The notes below the pieces were generated by a model. It ran no database searches. It was not told the DNA's origin and worked only from the letters and a program-made list of their open reading frames with translations. Positions 1-13,665 of a DNA stretch of 64,000 bases are shown here, piece after piece. Numbering within the stretch: the stretch's first letter is position 1; every line of letters begins with the position of its first letter. The stretch comes from Imbricaverruca yamaguchii (lineage: Eukaryota; Arthropoda; Thecostraca; Neoverrucidae), in the NCBI GenBank assembly GCA_034440575.1, contig JAOTOL010001481.1, forward strand, positions 842,001 through 906,000. The letters are read 5' to 3'. A program made the translations under genes and the position numbers.

Positions 1-74
1 CCTATGCTGCACCGATTCCCGTCATTAGTATTGGTTTAGAAGCTGAAGCATAACTCAGCACATATCATACAGAG

Positions 75-431
75 CCTCTGTGTGCTACACCCTGCCACTG
101 CAGTTAGCCTGCGGCACCTCTGTGTGCTACACCCTGCCACTGCAGTTAGTCTGCGGCACCTCTATGTGCTGCACCCTGCCACTGCAGTTGGTCTGCGGCA
201 CCTCTGTGTGTTGCATCTGACACTGCAGTTAGCCTGCGACACCTCTGTGTGTTGCATCTGACACTGCAGTTAGCCTGCGACAACGCTGCGTGCTACACTA
301 CTACACTGGAGTTAGTCTGCGGCACCTCTGTGTGCTGCATCTGACACTGCAGTTAGCCTGCGGCACCGCTGTGTGCTGCACCTGACACTGCAGTTAGCCT
401 GCGGCACCTCTGTGTGCTGCACCTGACACTG
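75..431. repeat. 42-bp minisatellite, about 8.5 copies
   Basis: Direct tandem repetition of a roughly 42-bp unit (units start at 75, 117, 159, 201 and so on; some are 41-44 bp). Each unit carries the 8-bp palindrome ACTGCAGT. Copies differ by a few substitutions, so the array is moderately old. The open frames crossing it are by-products of the repeat, not a gene. Confidence 0.93.
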
Positions 432-1333
432 TACCGAGCATCACACAGTGCCCAGCGCGACTGGCGGCTCTGTATATGTGTGTGTGTGTGTGGTGGGGGT
501 GGGTGGGGGTGGGGAGGGGGTGTAATTAACACGGCGTGTGAGACGGCGCACCGCTCACTGGACCTTGGCCGAACTCCGTGGCACCGTACGAAATGCCGCT
601 GTTCTGGTCTGCAGACTTCAGAAATGGCTCTGGCGACGGGAGTGCCTCCACAAGTTGGGCTCATTCTCTCACGCGGCGCACGCCTGACCGCGAAGGCTGC
701 GCCACGCCCGTGGCGCCTTCCGAGCACCACGCAGAATTCAGCCCAGGTTTCATGTCAATTGGTGGGCGGGGTCGGCCGAAGTGCGGATTGTCGGAATTGT
801 CGGTGTCTTCGAAGTGCTGTCGGGCATGACTAATCCGTACCTATTACGGGATTAATTATGTTGTCGTCTTCTCGTTATTGTTGTTACCATCGCTGACAGC
901 TTGTTCTCTTGTTACGATTATGGCCGAATGTGTTTGTGTCACGTGTCAAGGTGAGCTTACCCTGACATGGTAATGCTGCTGAGGTCGGCTCGACGGCTTG
1001 ACTTAATCGAACACAAATGCATTCGCTCACCTGATGAGCAATCCAACCATTACGACATAAAACATCACCGAACATAAATTGAATTTTCCCGCCGCGGTCA
1101 CGTGTGGGCCATTCCAAAACAAGGTGATCTGTTGCCCTAAAGCACGCCAGCCCCGCCCTCGCACGAGATGCACGGTGGGGATTCTGAAGCGCCGTGTGGA
1201 AATCATAGTGTCCGTGGAAGAAGTAATAGTAGTAGTTGTGAAACGAATACAGGAATGTGCGGTCAGGAGATGCTTGGTGCATTGTTAGCCTGAAATGGTG
1301 ATGAGTAATGCATCCTGAAGTCGGACGTGGCCG
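432..1333. other. No gene recognised
   Basis: Mixed-composition sequence. A 171-codon minus-strand open frame crosses 884-1399, but it has no recognisable domain, overlaps the 111-bp repeat that follows, and has no splice or start context I can defend. Apart from the G-rich tract at 495-520 I see nothing here. Confidence 0.5.
495..520 (+). other. G-quadruplex-prone G tract
   Basis: Five G runs of 5, 3, 5, 4 and 5 bases, each separated by a single base, directly after a short GT repeat. This matches the classic four-run, short-loop G-quadruplex pattern with one spare run. Folding is inferred, not shown. Confidence 0.75.
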
Positions 1334-1600
1334 TAAGCCCATCGTCATCATTGCCTGCAGTTTGCAGTGCCGGAGGGCACCTCTGCCCTTCCATTTCACA
1401 TGGGATCACAGATATTGAATGCAGTGTCGAAACTGACGATTCCGGAAGCCCATCGTCACCATGATCTGCAGTTTGTAGTGCTGCAGGGTATCTCTGCCCT
1501 TACACTTCACAGATGATCACAGGCATTACAATGGTCTCAAACTTGACGATCCCGGAAATATACCGTAGCCGTGACCTGCAGCTGGTGGCGCTGACGGATC
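1334..1600. repeat. About 111-bp tandem duplication, 2.4 copies
   Basis: The block beginning AAGCCCATCGTCA recurs at about 1335 and 1446, and a third, truncated copy starts near 1555. Shared landmarks are CTGCAGTTTG and CTCTGCCCTT. Copies are about 80% alike by eye, so this is an old duplication. Confidence 0.8.
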
Positions 1601-1829
1601 CAGATGTCATGGGATCAACCCCTCCCCCTTGGATCCTTTGAAGCCCACGGAGGCTGTTCAACACTTGCTTCAGCATAGGCCGTAGCAAAGTACACACTAA
1701 ATTTGGTTCCACAGGTGCCAAACTTCAAAGTCCCCGGTATGCACGGACTGTTGGGTTGGAAAGCAAATGCTACAACATAGCACCGCTTGGCGCCACGATC
1801 GCTTCCCAACATCGCGCCGCGCAGAATCG

Positions 1830-2092
1830 CACGTGCCGTCATACTTTCGCTCACGTGTGCACGCCGACTAGCAAAAAAATGTGCGTTTGTATTGTTCTCC
1901 ATACACGCGGCGGCGGCGGGACGCGCCGACGGATATCAGGCACGTGTGGCACGTATGACACGTGCCACGCGGGCTCTTCGTGCGCCACGCGGGTTTTTCG
2001 TTGGCGCGCGTGATTCTCCCACGGGAGTATGTCATTGAACACTCGATCAGGTGACACGTGCCGGTGTAGAAGTGGGAATCGTGATGCACGTG
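1830..2092. promoter_or_regulatory. Cluster of six CACGTG E-boxes
   Basis: The palindromic hexamer CACGTG occurs at 1830, 1852, 1941, 1959, 2055 and 2087, six times in 263 bp. About 0.06 would be expected at equal base frequencies. The hexamer is the canonical site of bHLH-ZIP and bHLH-PAS factors (Myc/Max, USF, CLOCK/CYCLE). The flanks differ between copies, so it is not a simple tandem repeat. No transcription unit is identified next to it. Confidence 0.5.
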
Positions 2093-2151
2093 TTCACCTC
2101 ACTCTTCTGTCCGATTCAGCAATGCTCTGTTATTGGCGATGGTGACCATTT

Positions 2152-2166
2152 ATATACGCATATACA

Positions 2167-2232
<66 letters not shown>

Positions 2233-2265
2233 AATATATATATATGTATATATGTATATGGGTGT

Positions 2266-2347
<82 letters not shown>

Positions 2348-2375
2348 GTGTGTATGTGTGCGCGTATATTTCTTG
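2152..2375. repeat. Compound AT then GT microsatellite
   Basis: An interrupted (TA)n tract of about 108 bp is followed directly by (TG)n of about 115 bp with a few GC and TA interruptions near its end. The tyrosine/isoleucine and valine/cysteine open frames here are artefacts. Confidence 0.97.
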
Positions 2376-4258
2376 ATTGGGGTGGGGGTCTGTGGGTCTG
2401 TTTTACTTAGCCGTGGGCATTCATATATCGTGAAGGTACGTGTGGCTAACTGTTATCAATTATAGACCATGCTCAAAATTTAATGTTGAAACAATTTACA
2501 TCTGGTCTGAACCTGGACAATATTCTGCAGTTGCGAATGTGAGTATGGTTTCAGAGGCAGGGTGATTCGGCAAAGGCTCCGAGCTTATTAGTCATTACCC
2601 GGAGGGCCTGATGGTGAAGCTGCGTAAAAAGTGGAAAAAGTGATGTGCATGAAAAAGGTCAAGCAAAGAGCTTTGATAAAGAGGTTTATATCACTGCCGG
2701 AACCAGAGGGAGCAGTCCTCATCTCCGGATTCGATAAAAGAGAAAAATACCATCAGTATCTCAGCGGGAGTCAATAGCAAAGACACACACAGTCAAGAAA
2801 GGGGTTCGCAGCGTGAACGAGAAAATTATAGTCTACAAAATCCACTGCGCAGGAAAATATGAAAAAGTTATTGTGGAGAAAAAATAAAAGTTATTGATTT
2901 TGCAGGTGCATAGATTGATTTAAATTGAGATTCTGTACTCGTGCATGAACATGAGGACGATATTTTGTGGACATTCTGGAAGCTCAGAGCTAATATCCTA
3001 GCCAGAGGTGACGCAATAAAAATTGTTCTCATGCGTACTTCTACCGAGGTATGCTCACTCCCGCGCTTTTCCCTAGCTATATCGACAATAATTATTATAT
3101 CGTGTCTATGCGAGTTCTGGCCCATTTAAATCAAAGCTTGCGTATAGTCATTGTCATCATTCATTTCTACAACCACTCTACCCAACGTGGCTGCTACAGC
3201 TTTGATTCAATTACGCGTGACATGCGAGCACAAAATGCAAACATGGAGTGCAAAGGGGTACAATCTTCATGAGCGTCTGGCATTGGCGGGCGCACGCATA
3301 CGCCAGCTGTCAGGCCTCGTGGCCAGCGGCGGTTCCAGCCGGCACCATCTCGCCCGTCCACGGGTCTGTCCCAGCTGCCGGGACCGCCAAGGGCGCGATG
3401 CGCCACCGAGCAGCCGCGCGGAAGTCGAAAAATCGCCGCGCTTGCTGGACGCGAACTCGCGCGGCGGCGGCGGCGGCCGCCCAGCGCTGGCTGCTCGCGT
3501 GCTGCTGCCTGACGTATTGCTGCGATACATCACCGGGCCGCGTGAGCCGACAGGCGGCTGACCGCCCAACAGGAGCCCGTGGGTGATGGGCAAATGGCGC
3601 CCTGCAGCCACAGTCGCCCACTCGCGGCCATTCGAATTCAATTCGTGGAACGGCGGTGAAGCATAGGCGGAACGCCTCGCGAACTTCGCCGTCTGCGCAC
3701 GGTGATTGATCAGCTTTTGGAACCGGTGTCTGTGCGGTGTCCTGCGATCGGGTCGAGCTTTGAGAACCGCTTCAGGTACGGCTAGAAGTGGTGCGAAATA
3801 CTTCTCCAGCTTCGCATCCGGATACATACATTGGGTAACATGAAAATTATAGCGGAGGATATCGCATTTTTTAATGGTGCTTAAGTAGTATCTTGTGAAG
3901 AATAGCGCCAAAGAAAGATTATTTGGAGGAAAGTTTTCTTCGGTTTTCCGTGCTTAGAACGTGGACTAGTTTATTCCACGCCTACATCGACTTGTGAATG
4001 ATGACCCTTGGCGTTGATGTCCCCGACTTCGCCGAAGATGAAATTTCATGACGAAGGTGTTTTTTCCAAAATGTTTCCGGTCACGCGTGGGAGTGTTCAT
4101 CATAGTGTGCAACAATATGGATATTTGGCATCATGATATATGCTAGGGTACAAGTTTGCATCCACCGCCAACCTAGCTGGCGCTGGGTACGCCTCTGCTC
4201 CGCGGACAGATCGACTGCTCTATGACCGAGTCAAGGAGCAGCCGAGGTGTGAACAGAT
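2376..4258. other. No gene recognised; GC-rich block at 3290-3640
   Basis: Nothing codes convincingly. The 3290-3640 stretch is CpG-rich with a GGC-repeat core near 3463-3480 and resembles the GC islands elsewhere in the window. The rest is AT-richer single-copy-looking DNA. Confidence 0.5.
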
Positions 4259-4499
4259 CGGTGGGTCGAGTGTTGACCTGAGAGTGCGAGTGCTGGCCTG
4301 AGAGTGCGAGTGATGGCCTGATAGTGCGAGTACTGCCCTGAGAGTACGAGTGCTGGCCTAAGAGTGCGAGTGCTGGCCTGAGAGTGCGAGCGCTGGCCTG
4401 AGAATGCGAGTACTGGCCCGAGAGTACGAGTGATGGCCTGAGAGTGTGAGTGATGGCCTGAGAGTGCAAGTGCTGGTCTGAGAGTGCGAGTGCTCGTCG
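4259..4499. repeat. 20-bp minisatellite, about 12 copies
   Basis: Unit with core GAGAGTGCGAGTGCTGGCCT, repeated with 1-3 substitutions per copy. Twenty is not a multiple of three, so a stop-free unit leaves several frames open. This explains the long minus-strand serine/leucine-rich frames at 4173-4772. Confidence 0.93.
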
Positions 4500-5429
4500 C
4501 GCAAATGAAGTGCATTGCGAATTAAATTTCTTGGTGAAGTTCAAGCAGGAAGGAAAACCCCATAACAGTGATGCGGTCGGTGGGACTGTGACCCCACACA
4601 CACGACGCACAGGCAAGCCATTTTTGACTGTGCTGTATCGGCATCGGTGGCATGGCCGATGTGACAGGTGTGCTTGGATGACCAACAGGTGTGCTTGGGG
4701 AAGCAGTGCGGCCGATTTGGCCAGCGACGCTTGCCGGCCAGCTTGAGCGGGTTTTTCAGCCCGATAGTGCAAATCTTATAAATAATGAATCCACAAATTC
4801 CATTCCTGACACTGGTCCAAAAACCTTCCGCGTCCAGAGATGAAGGCTGGAGAAAATAGGCTGCCCCTTTTTGAAACACCGACGTTAGTTTGCATCGAGG
4901 ATGAACGCTTGCAATATCTGTGAAGTCTACTTGAAGGTGACGCCCTGGGCACATCTCTAGCGGTGTCGGCTGGTGCCAATGTATGTTGTGACGCGCTGAA
5001 GGCCGCGTTGTCGAGTGAGTTTGCCAGCAAAACTGACCAATTGCAGGTACATGCTGAGTCATGTCCCACCTCTCAGGGTCCCGGTGAGTCGGCACAATAT
5101 TTGACTGGTAAAATTCATCAGTCACTAGGAAGTCGCAGGCTAGCATTTCCTGACACCATCAGCGGGGACATAACCGTTGAGACTGGCTTATTAAGTGAGT
5201 CCACTGGTGGCCTTCGTCACGAATGGGCTCAAAATACGTCATTCCGCCCAGATCACGGGGCGATGGGGAAGCAGTGGAGTTTTGTTCAGGAACTGCGCGG
5301 ACGACATGCGACTCTCCAGGCAATGCGGCCGCCAGTTGGGTGTCGGCCTCTCTCCAGCGGTGCCGAAAATACACGCATGGGCAGGGGAGAGCGGGCCTAT
5401 GAGCGCAGCCCCGAAATTTTATAAAGAGA
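4500..5429. other. No gene recognised; possible flank of decayed retroelement
   Basis: Mixed composition with overlapping frames of up to about 200 codons on both strands and no domain I recognise. It adjoins the zinc-knuckle relic at 5430-5664 and could be more of the same element, but nothing in it proves this. Confidence 0.35.
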
Positions 5430-5664
5430 CAAAATGGAAAAGCAGGGGAAATATCGTTCTCGAATTGGAAACCACTGTCCTAAGCAGCGGAAATGCAGAC
5501 TACCCCCTGTCCGAAGTGTGTTGTTATGGCTGTTGGATGAAGGGCCACATAGAATGGAACTGTTCAGTTTTGGACTGGTCCCGTTCGGCTATCGCCACAG
5601 GTCTAAAATGTCCATGGAGCTGATGCACCAGGTATTTGTGACAACGGTAGCCCTTGGGGAGTAA
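5430..5664 (+). pseudogene. Decayed retrotransposon fragment with Gag-type CCHC zinc knuckle
   Basis: One plus-strand frame (roughly 5514-5560) reads CYGCWMKGHIEWNC, a full C-x2-C-x4-H-x4-C zinc knuckle. It has the aromatic residue after the first Cys and the Gly-His pair usual in retroelement Gag proteins. A second frame of the same DNA (5556-5634) reads ELFSFGLVPFG followed ten residues later by LM..VF. The spacing is that of the PFG...LM motif of Ty3/gypsy reverse transcriptases. The two frames overlap on the same bases, so at most one is ancestral; the zinc knuckle is the better match. No intact ORF, LTR or primer-binding site is visible. Whichever reading is right, this is a broken fragment. 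Confidence 0.35.
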
Positions 5665-6699
5665 TTGGAAAATAGTGGGACACCCAGGATTATTGCAGTG
5701 AGAGGGATGGCCACCAAAAATTTAGATTGGTTATTCCGCCAGGGTGAAAGTAAGGCTTTGAGACATCATGACTTCTGAGGTTTTTTTTTGTTATGGGTAA
5801 CAATCACTTCAAAACTGGACGTGCCGGAGCTAAAGGTAACGCCTTAAGATAATTCCTTGGTTGCATGCGGTCCGGTCTCGCCTATCGTTTTCGAACATCA
5901 GTTTTCACTTCGACATAAAAATTCTTCCATTGCCTGTTTGATATTTTATGACAAAGTAAATTGCGAAATACAAAAGCTATAGGGTCTGGATAAATTTACG
6001 ACTTTCTCCCGCTTTTTATCTCCTGCATCCGCCTATGTTAACATTTCAAAACTCTTTTACATTAATGTAGATGTGGAATCACAAGAAAGTCACAAAAATA
6101 AAGTGCCATTTTCTCCTCGGAATATCTACCGGTTAGCTTTCGTAATTTCCGGGGAGATGATCACTATGTGACCTCGTCGTAACAAATTCGCGGCCAAGCA
6201 CAGCCCTCCCGTGATAGGTTAAGAATCTATCCCGTAGCGTTTCCACCACCTTTCTCCTCTCATCTCCGGACTTAGCAACGACCCGATACCAGGAAGTTGG
6301 CTGGTGTGGCAGTCACCTGACACAGGCGACGTAAATCCCAATTCTCTGTCCTATTCTTTGACTGACGTCTGGTGCCTACTAACGCCCCTGAAATTGCAGA
6401 CACGCCTACTCAGCCCCCACCCCACCACACACACACACCCACCCACACGCGCGCGCAGCTAGCTCGTGCCACCCCGCACCTGCACAAACAGTCATGCGCG
6501 CATGCAGTGCGGTTTACGTGATTGCCCCTAATAAAACTGTAGCGCGGCCGATCCACAAAAAGTGACCCCTGGCTCGACCATCCAATTACACGGGGCTTGC
6601 ACGGCACCACCGCCGCCGGCCACCCGTTCTCGGTCCTGGCCGGGCCGGCACAAACATGCCGCACAAGGTCGTCGGACAGCCTCCGGCTCTGTCCACGTA
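5665..6699. other. No gene recognised
   Basis: AT-rich up to about 6400, then increasingly C- and A-rich as it runs into the CA-rich repeat. I see no coding, RNA or transposon signature. Confidence 0.5.
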
Positions 6700-7217
6700 C
6701 GTACACATGCACAGACGCACGGACACAAACATACCCCCCACACACCCACACACCCACACCCACACAGACGCACGGACACAAACATACCGCCACACCCACA
6801 CCAACCACCCACACATGCACAGACTCACGGACACAAACATACTCCCACACCGACACATCCACACACACACACACACCCACATCTACACCCACACAGACCC
6901 ACGGACACAAACATACCGCCACACCCACACCACCCACCCACACATACACAGACTCACCGACACAAACATACTCCCACACCCACACCAACCACCCACACAT
7001 ACACAGACACACGGACACAAACATACTCCCACACCCACACACCCACACACACACACACACACACACACCCACATCCACACACACCCATACCCCCCCCCCA
7101 CACACACACACACCCACACCCACACCCACACACCCACACCCACACACACACACACACACATGCACACACACACACCCACACACCCACACCCACACCCACA
7201 CACATGTATACACACAC
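6700..7217. repeat. CA-rich minisatellite/microsatellite
   Basis: A repeating block of roughly 65 bp is marked by ACGGACACAAACATAC (at about 6719, 6774, 6829, 6901, 6957 and 7013) and embedded in CCCACA/CACACA simple sequence. From about 7020 it degenerates into pure CCCACA/CA repeats. The 230-300-codon His/Thr and Cys/Val frames here are artefacts. On the minus strand the GTGGG runs are G-quadruplex-prone. Confidence 0.92.
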
Positions 7218-9587
<2,370 letters not shown>

Positions 9588-9800
9588 CAGTTGTCTCCCC
9601 AGCGGATGCAATCGTCTCCCCCAACCTCGCCCGGTCTTCTCTCCCAACTTCATCAGTCGTCTCCACACACCGTGTCCAGTCGTCTCCCCAGCGGATGCAG
9701 TCGTCTCCCCCCTCTACCCGCCCCCAGTCGTCTCCACACCGTGCCGTCCAGTCGTCTCTCTAGCGGATGCAGTAGTTTCTCCGTACGGCGACGAGTCGTT
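9588..9800. repeat. Imperfect 71-88 bp tandem repeat, about 3 copies
   Basis: The block containing GTCTCCCCAGCGGATGCA recurs at about 9588, 9676 and 9747 (spacings 88 and 71 bp), with a shorter internal repeat of CAGTCGTCTCC. Confidence 0.75.
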
Positions 9801-9974
9801 TCCTTGGCAGACACAGTCATTCCCTGACCGTGGCTCATGACGTCATCGCCGGGAGCGCTGGCAAAGGGTGCCGTCAGCTGACGGCCGCTCACCCCTCCCC
9901 CCCGCGATACATCTCGTGCGGTGCGACGCTTTTACCGAACACTGATGAAGCGTGGCGTACGAAACTTTGACTCC

Positions 9975-10258
9975 CCGCTCCGGTGGCGGGCGCGGTGTCG
10001 GTCGCTGTGTCGGGCATTGTGTCGGGCGCTGTGTCGGCCGCTGGGTCGGGCATTGTGTCGGGCGCGGTGTCGGTCGCTGTGTAGGGCATTGTGTCGGGCG
10101 TTGTGTCGGTCGCTGTGTCGGGCATTGTGTCTGTCGCTGTGTCGGATGCTGTGTCGGGCATTGTGTCGGCCGCTGTGTCGGGCATTGTGTCGGGCGCGGT
10201 GTCGGTCGCTGTGTAGGGCATTGTGTCGGGCGCTGTGTCGGATGCTGTATCGGGCAGG
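9975..10258. repeat. 12-bp minisatellite, about 23 copies, with 132-bp higher-order unit
   Basis: Unit GTGTCGGGCGCT and close variants repeat every 12 bp. A run of variant units at about 10035-10100 reappears almost unchanged at 10167-10232, exactly 132 bp (11 units) later, so a larger block was duplicated. Since 12 is a multiple of three, the minus strand reads as a continuous Pro-Asp-Thr-Ala/Met tetrapeptide repeat within a 131-codon frame. With no other gene features I take this as repeat-driven. Confidence 0.92.
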
Positions 10259-10289
10259 CAGCGGACGCACGGCTCTCTCATCATCTTAT

Positions 10290-11071
10290 CGACGAGCGCT
10301 GGAGTCCTGTTGTGCTCACAGGCATGGCTTTCTTCAAATGTGCTCAGTGCAGAGCTGCATACCGGGAGCCGTTTTGCGTGGGTGAAGTAGGACCTCGGAT
10401 CCTGGGATACTATGCACTGGCATGGATGGCTGTGGCTTCCACGAAGCTGAACGGTTCTATCGGGTCAAAATTAAGTCCAGCTGTTCCTTCTACGTAGTTG
10501 TCGCTTCAATGCTGCAATGTCACGACTCGAACAGAACTTCAATGTGTTAAATGCTTGTATCATTCTGTTATAAGGAGCAAGTGCAAGCGTTTTGGTAATT
10601 AGTAAAGCCTACCGCACAATAACTCAAATGTTTAAAAGCCTGCCAAACGTACAGAAGGTCCATATGGTATCGAAAAAAAATGCTTTATGCGATGAACTGA
10701 AATTCATCCCAACCAATAAGCCAGGTCTCTTATTTTTAAAAGATACTGCATCCCGGAGAATCAAATATCCTACACTAATTATCCTCGGACAATTCCAAAA
10801 GCCTGGACAATTTTGTGAAAGACGTTTATGAAGATAACTATAGTAAATGAGGAGTGCTTTAGCGAGCTCTCCAAATGAAGTATGCATTCATCTCGCCGTT
10901 GGACGTGAAATCCTACGTTTGAAAACCGTAGCCATTAAAACTACTCTGTTCGTTGTGAAAAGCAAGCCCGAATGTGAATTTGGCAATTCCCAATCAAATC
11001 TCATAGCTGTTTTCACACGTTACTATGCTAAGCAGCCCAATGAAAGCTATCCAACTGAACGAGGCGAAATT
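10290..11071. other. No gene recognised
   Basis: AT-rich. Frames of about 80-90 codons occur on both strands near 10592-10887 but lack recognisable motifs. Confidence 0.5.
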
Positions 11072-11163
11072 GTCTTCACATCTAAAGTTTGTCTTCACAT
11101 CTAAAGTTTGTCTTCACATCTAAAGTTTGTCTTCACATCTAAAGTTTGTCTTCACATCTAAAA
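11072..11163. repeat. 19-bp tandem repeat, 4.8 near-identical copies
   Basis: Unit GTCTTCACATCTAAAGTTT repeated without change until the last copy. The near-perfect identity points to recent slippage or assembly-sensitive expansion. Confidence 0.95.
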
Positions 11164-11309
11164 AGTAGCGCGGTGTGGCTCCCATATTGATCCGGTTTTG
11201 GGAGAGTATTGTGTGTGAGAGATACGCGATGAAAGTTATGCATTTGTGATTGGCAGCCACTTCTCGTGGGACACTCAAGCGTCCATTCCGTTAGAAACTG
11301 TTCCGGTAT

Positions 11310-12440
11310 CCGCATCGGTCGGGCACACTTGCCCCACTGTATGTCGGTCCGGCACATGTGCACCACTGTATGCCGGTCCGGCAGATGTGCACCACTGTAT
11401 GCCGGTCCGGCACATATGCACCACTGTATGTCGGTCCGGCAGATGTGCACCACTGTATGCCGGTCCGGCAGATGTGCACCACTGTATGCCGGTCCGGCAC
11501 ACTTGCCCCACTGTATGCCGGTCCGGCACATATGCACCACTGTATGCCGGTCCGGCAGATGTGCCCCACTGTATGCCGGTCCGGCAGATGTGCACCACTG
11601 TATGCCGGTCCGGCACACTTGCCCCACTGTATGCCGGTCCGGCACCTATGCACCACTGTATGTCGGTCCGGCACACTTGCCCCATTGTATGCCGGTCCGG
11701 CACATATGCACCACTGTATGCCGGTCCGGCAGATGTGCACCACTGTATGCCGGTCCGTCACATATGCACCACTGTATGCCGGTCCGGCACACTTGCCCGA
11801 CTGTATGCCGGTCCGGCACATATGCACCACTGTATGCCGGTCCGGCAGATGTGCACCACTGTATGCCGGTCCGTCAGATGTGCACCACTGTATGCCGGTC
11901 CGGCAGATGTGCACCACTGTATGGCGGTCCGGCACACTTGCCCCACTGTATGTCGGTCCGTCACATATGCACCACTGTATGCCGGTCCGGCACATATGCA
12001 CCACTGTATGCCGGTCCGGCAGATGTGCACCACTGTATGCCGGTCCGGCAGATGTGCACCACTGTATGGCGGTCCGGCACACTTGCCCCACTGTATGCCG
12101 GTCCGGCACATATGTACCACTGTATGCCGGTCCGGCAGATGTGCACCACTGTATGCCGGTCCGGCAGATGTGCACCACTGTATGCCGGTCCGGCAGATGT
12201 GCACCACTGTATGGCGGTCCGGCACACTTGCCCCACTGTATGTCGGTCCGTCACATATGCACCACTGTATGCCGGTCCGGCACATATGCACCACTGTATG
12301 CCGGTCCGGCAGATGTGCACCACTGTATGCCGGTCCGGCAGATGTGCACCACTGTATGGCGGTCCGGCACATTTGCCCCACTGTATGGCGGTCCGGCACC
12401 TGTGCACCACTGTATGCCGGTCCGGCACACGTACACCAAC
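11310..12440. repeat. 29-bp minisatellite, about 39 copies, with 145-bp higher-order repeat
   Basis: Most units contain the 13-bp odd-centred palindrome TGCCGGTCCGGCA (6-bp arms, central T), followed by one of a few variable spacers. A variant unit starting ATGGCGG occurs at 11921, 12066, 12211 and 12356, exactly 145 bp (five units) apart. The units at 11921 and 12211 are followed by the same rare variants, so amplification proceeded by five- and ten-unit blocks. Twenty-nine is not divisible by three, so all three frames repeat every 87 bp. That explains 300-450-codon open frames on both strands that are not genes. Confidence 0.96.
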
Positions 12441-13299
12441 GTATGTCGATTCAGCTCATGCCCACCATCGTCAACATCTTAATGCTTTTAAAGCGCAAAA
12501 TATCTTGGCTTCGATGTCAACTTTACGACTTCACGCCCTGCATTATTGCTTCAGTCTTCCACATAGCCTACGATGTACAGGGATTCCGTGTCCATGCGCA
12601 TTCCTGTATGCTGTAGTGGAGCTCTGAATTCGCTGTTCTCGGACCTGACGAAACACATACTCGACCCTCCCATTATCGTGGGAACTTGGTGACGAAGTGA
12701 AGATCCCTCCATGGAGTAGCAGAGTGAACGACTGGATGCCGATAATCATCTGTTATATGCGATTGCGCCTGTCTAATGATGTGCCTTTCAGATTGTATCG
12801 CTGGCTACCGGGGATAGCGCGTGACCTCGGGCATGTGCGTCACGTGGCTGTGTCCAGAGAAGAGGCGAACAGGGCAACATACCGATTTCACTGTAAACAT
12901 CATCCCAGTTTATTTCATGCCGGCGCCATAACGAACCTTAAAAGGCACTGATGACATGGCTTGGCTTGAAAACACCGAACACATGCAAAGCAACGATTTG
13001 ACTACACTAAATAAGGCACAGACCGGAGAAGACTACACTTTCAACACTCGTGGAACGTGCATCCAGAAATAGCGTTCCTGGCCAATGATAGAACGCTACG
13101 AAGTCCCCCACCTACCCTTTTAATAAAGGATCCACAGAGGACACGTGTATGCATCCTCTGTGAATCCTCACATTCACATGGCTGATATGTCAGCCATGAA
13201 ACAGCAGCTGCGCGCTTCTGAGCGAAGTCTGGCGGTCAGCGAAACACACCGCTTTTCGTGTGATCAATTGCTGTCGCAGGGGAGACGTGGCTCAGCAGG
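12441..13299. other. No gene recognised
   Basis: Single-copy-looking sequence of balanced composition between two minisatellites, with no domain or RNA signature seen. Confidence 0.5.
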
Positions 13300-13665
13300 A
13301 GCACAAAGACACAACAGCAATATCACAAAGACACGACAGCAATAGTACAAAGACACGACATCAATGTCATAAAGACACTAGCAATAGCACGAAGGCACGA
13401 CAGCAGTGTCACAAAGAAAGCATCAGCATCAGAAATGTACGGTAACAGCATCGCAAAAACATAACAGCAGTATCACAAAGATACATCAATATCACACAGA
13501 CACGACGGCAGTATCACAAGGACACGACATCAATAGCACGCAGACACAACAGCAGTATCACAAAGACACGACAGCTGTATCACAAAGACACGCCAGCAGC
13601 ATCACAAAGTCAAGACAACAGTTTCACAAAGACACGACGGCAAACAAATAAAATAACGTTATCAC
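13300..13665. repeat. 22-bp minisatellite, about 15 imperfect copies
   Basis: Core CACAAAGACACGACAGCAATAT repeats with substitutions and several deletions; the 13420-13460 stretch is degenerate. It is an older array than the 29- and 50-bp ones. Confidence 0.88.

Noticed and set aside
11246..12627. Open frames of 370-456 codons on the plus strand and about 300 on the minus strand
   Set aside because: All are produced by a stop-free 29-bp tandem unit read in successive frames. All three plus frames are open at once, which no gene would show.
13300..13665. CRISPR-like array
   Set aside because: The 22-bp units abut without unique spacers and the context is eukaryotic.
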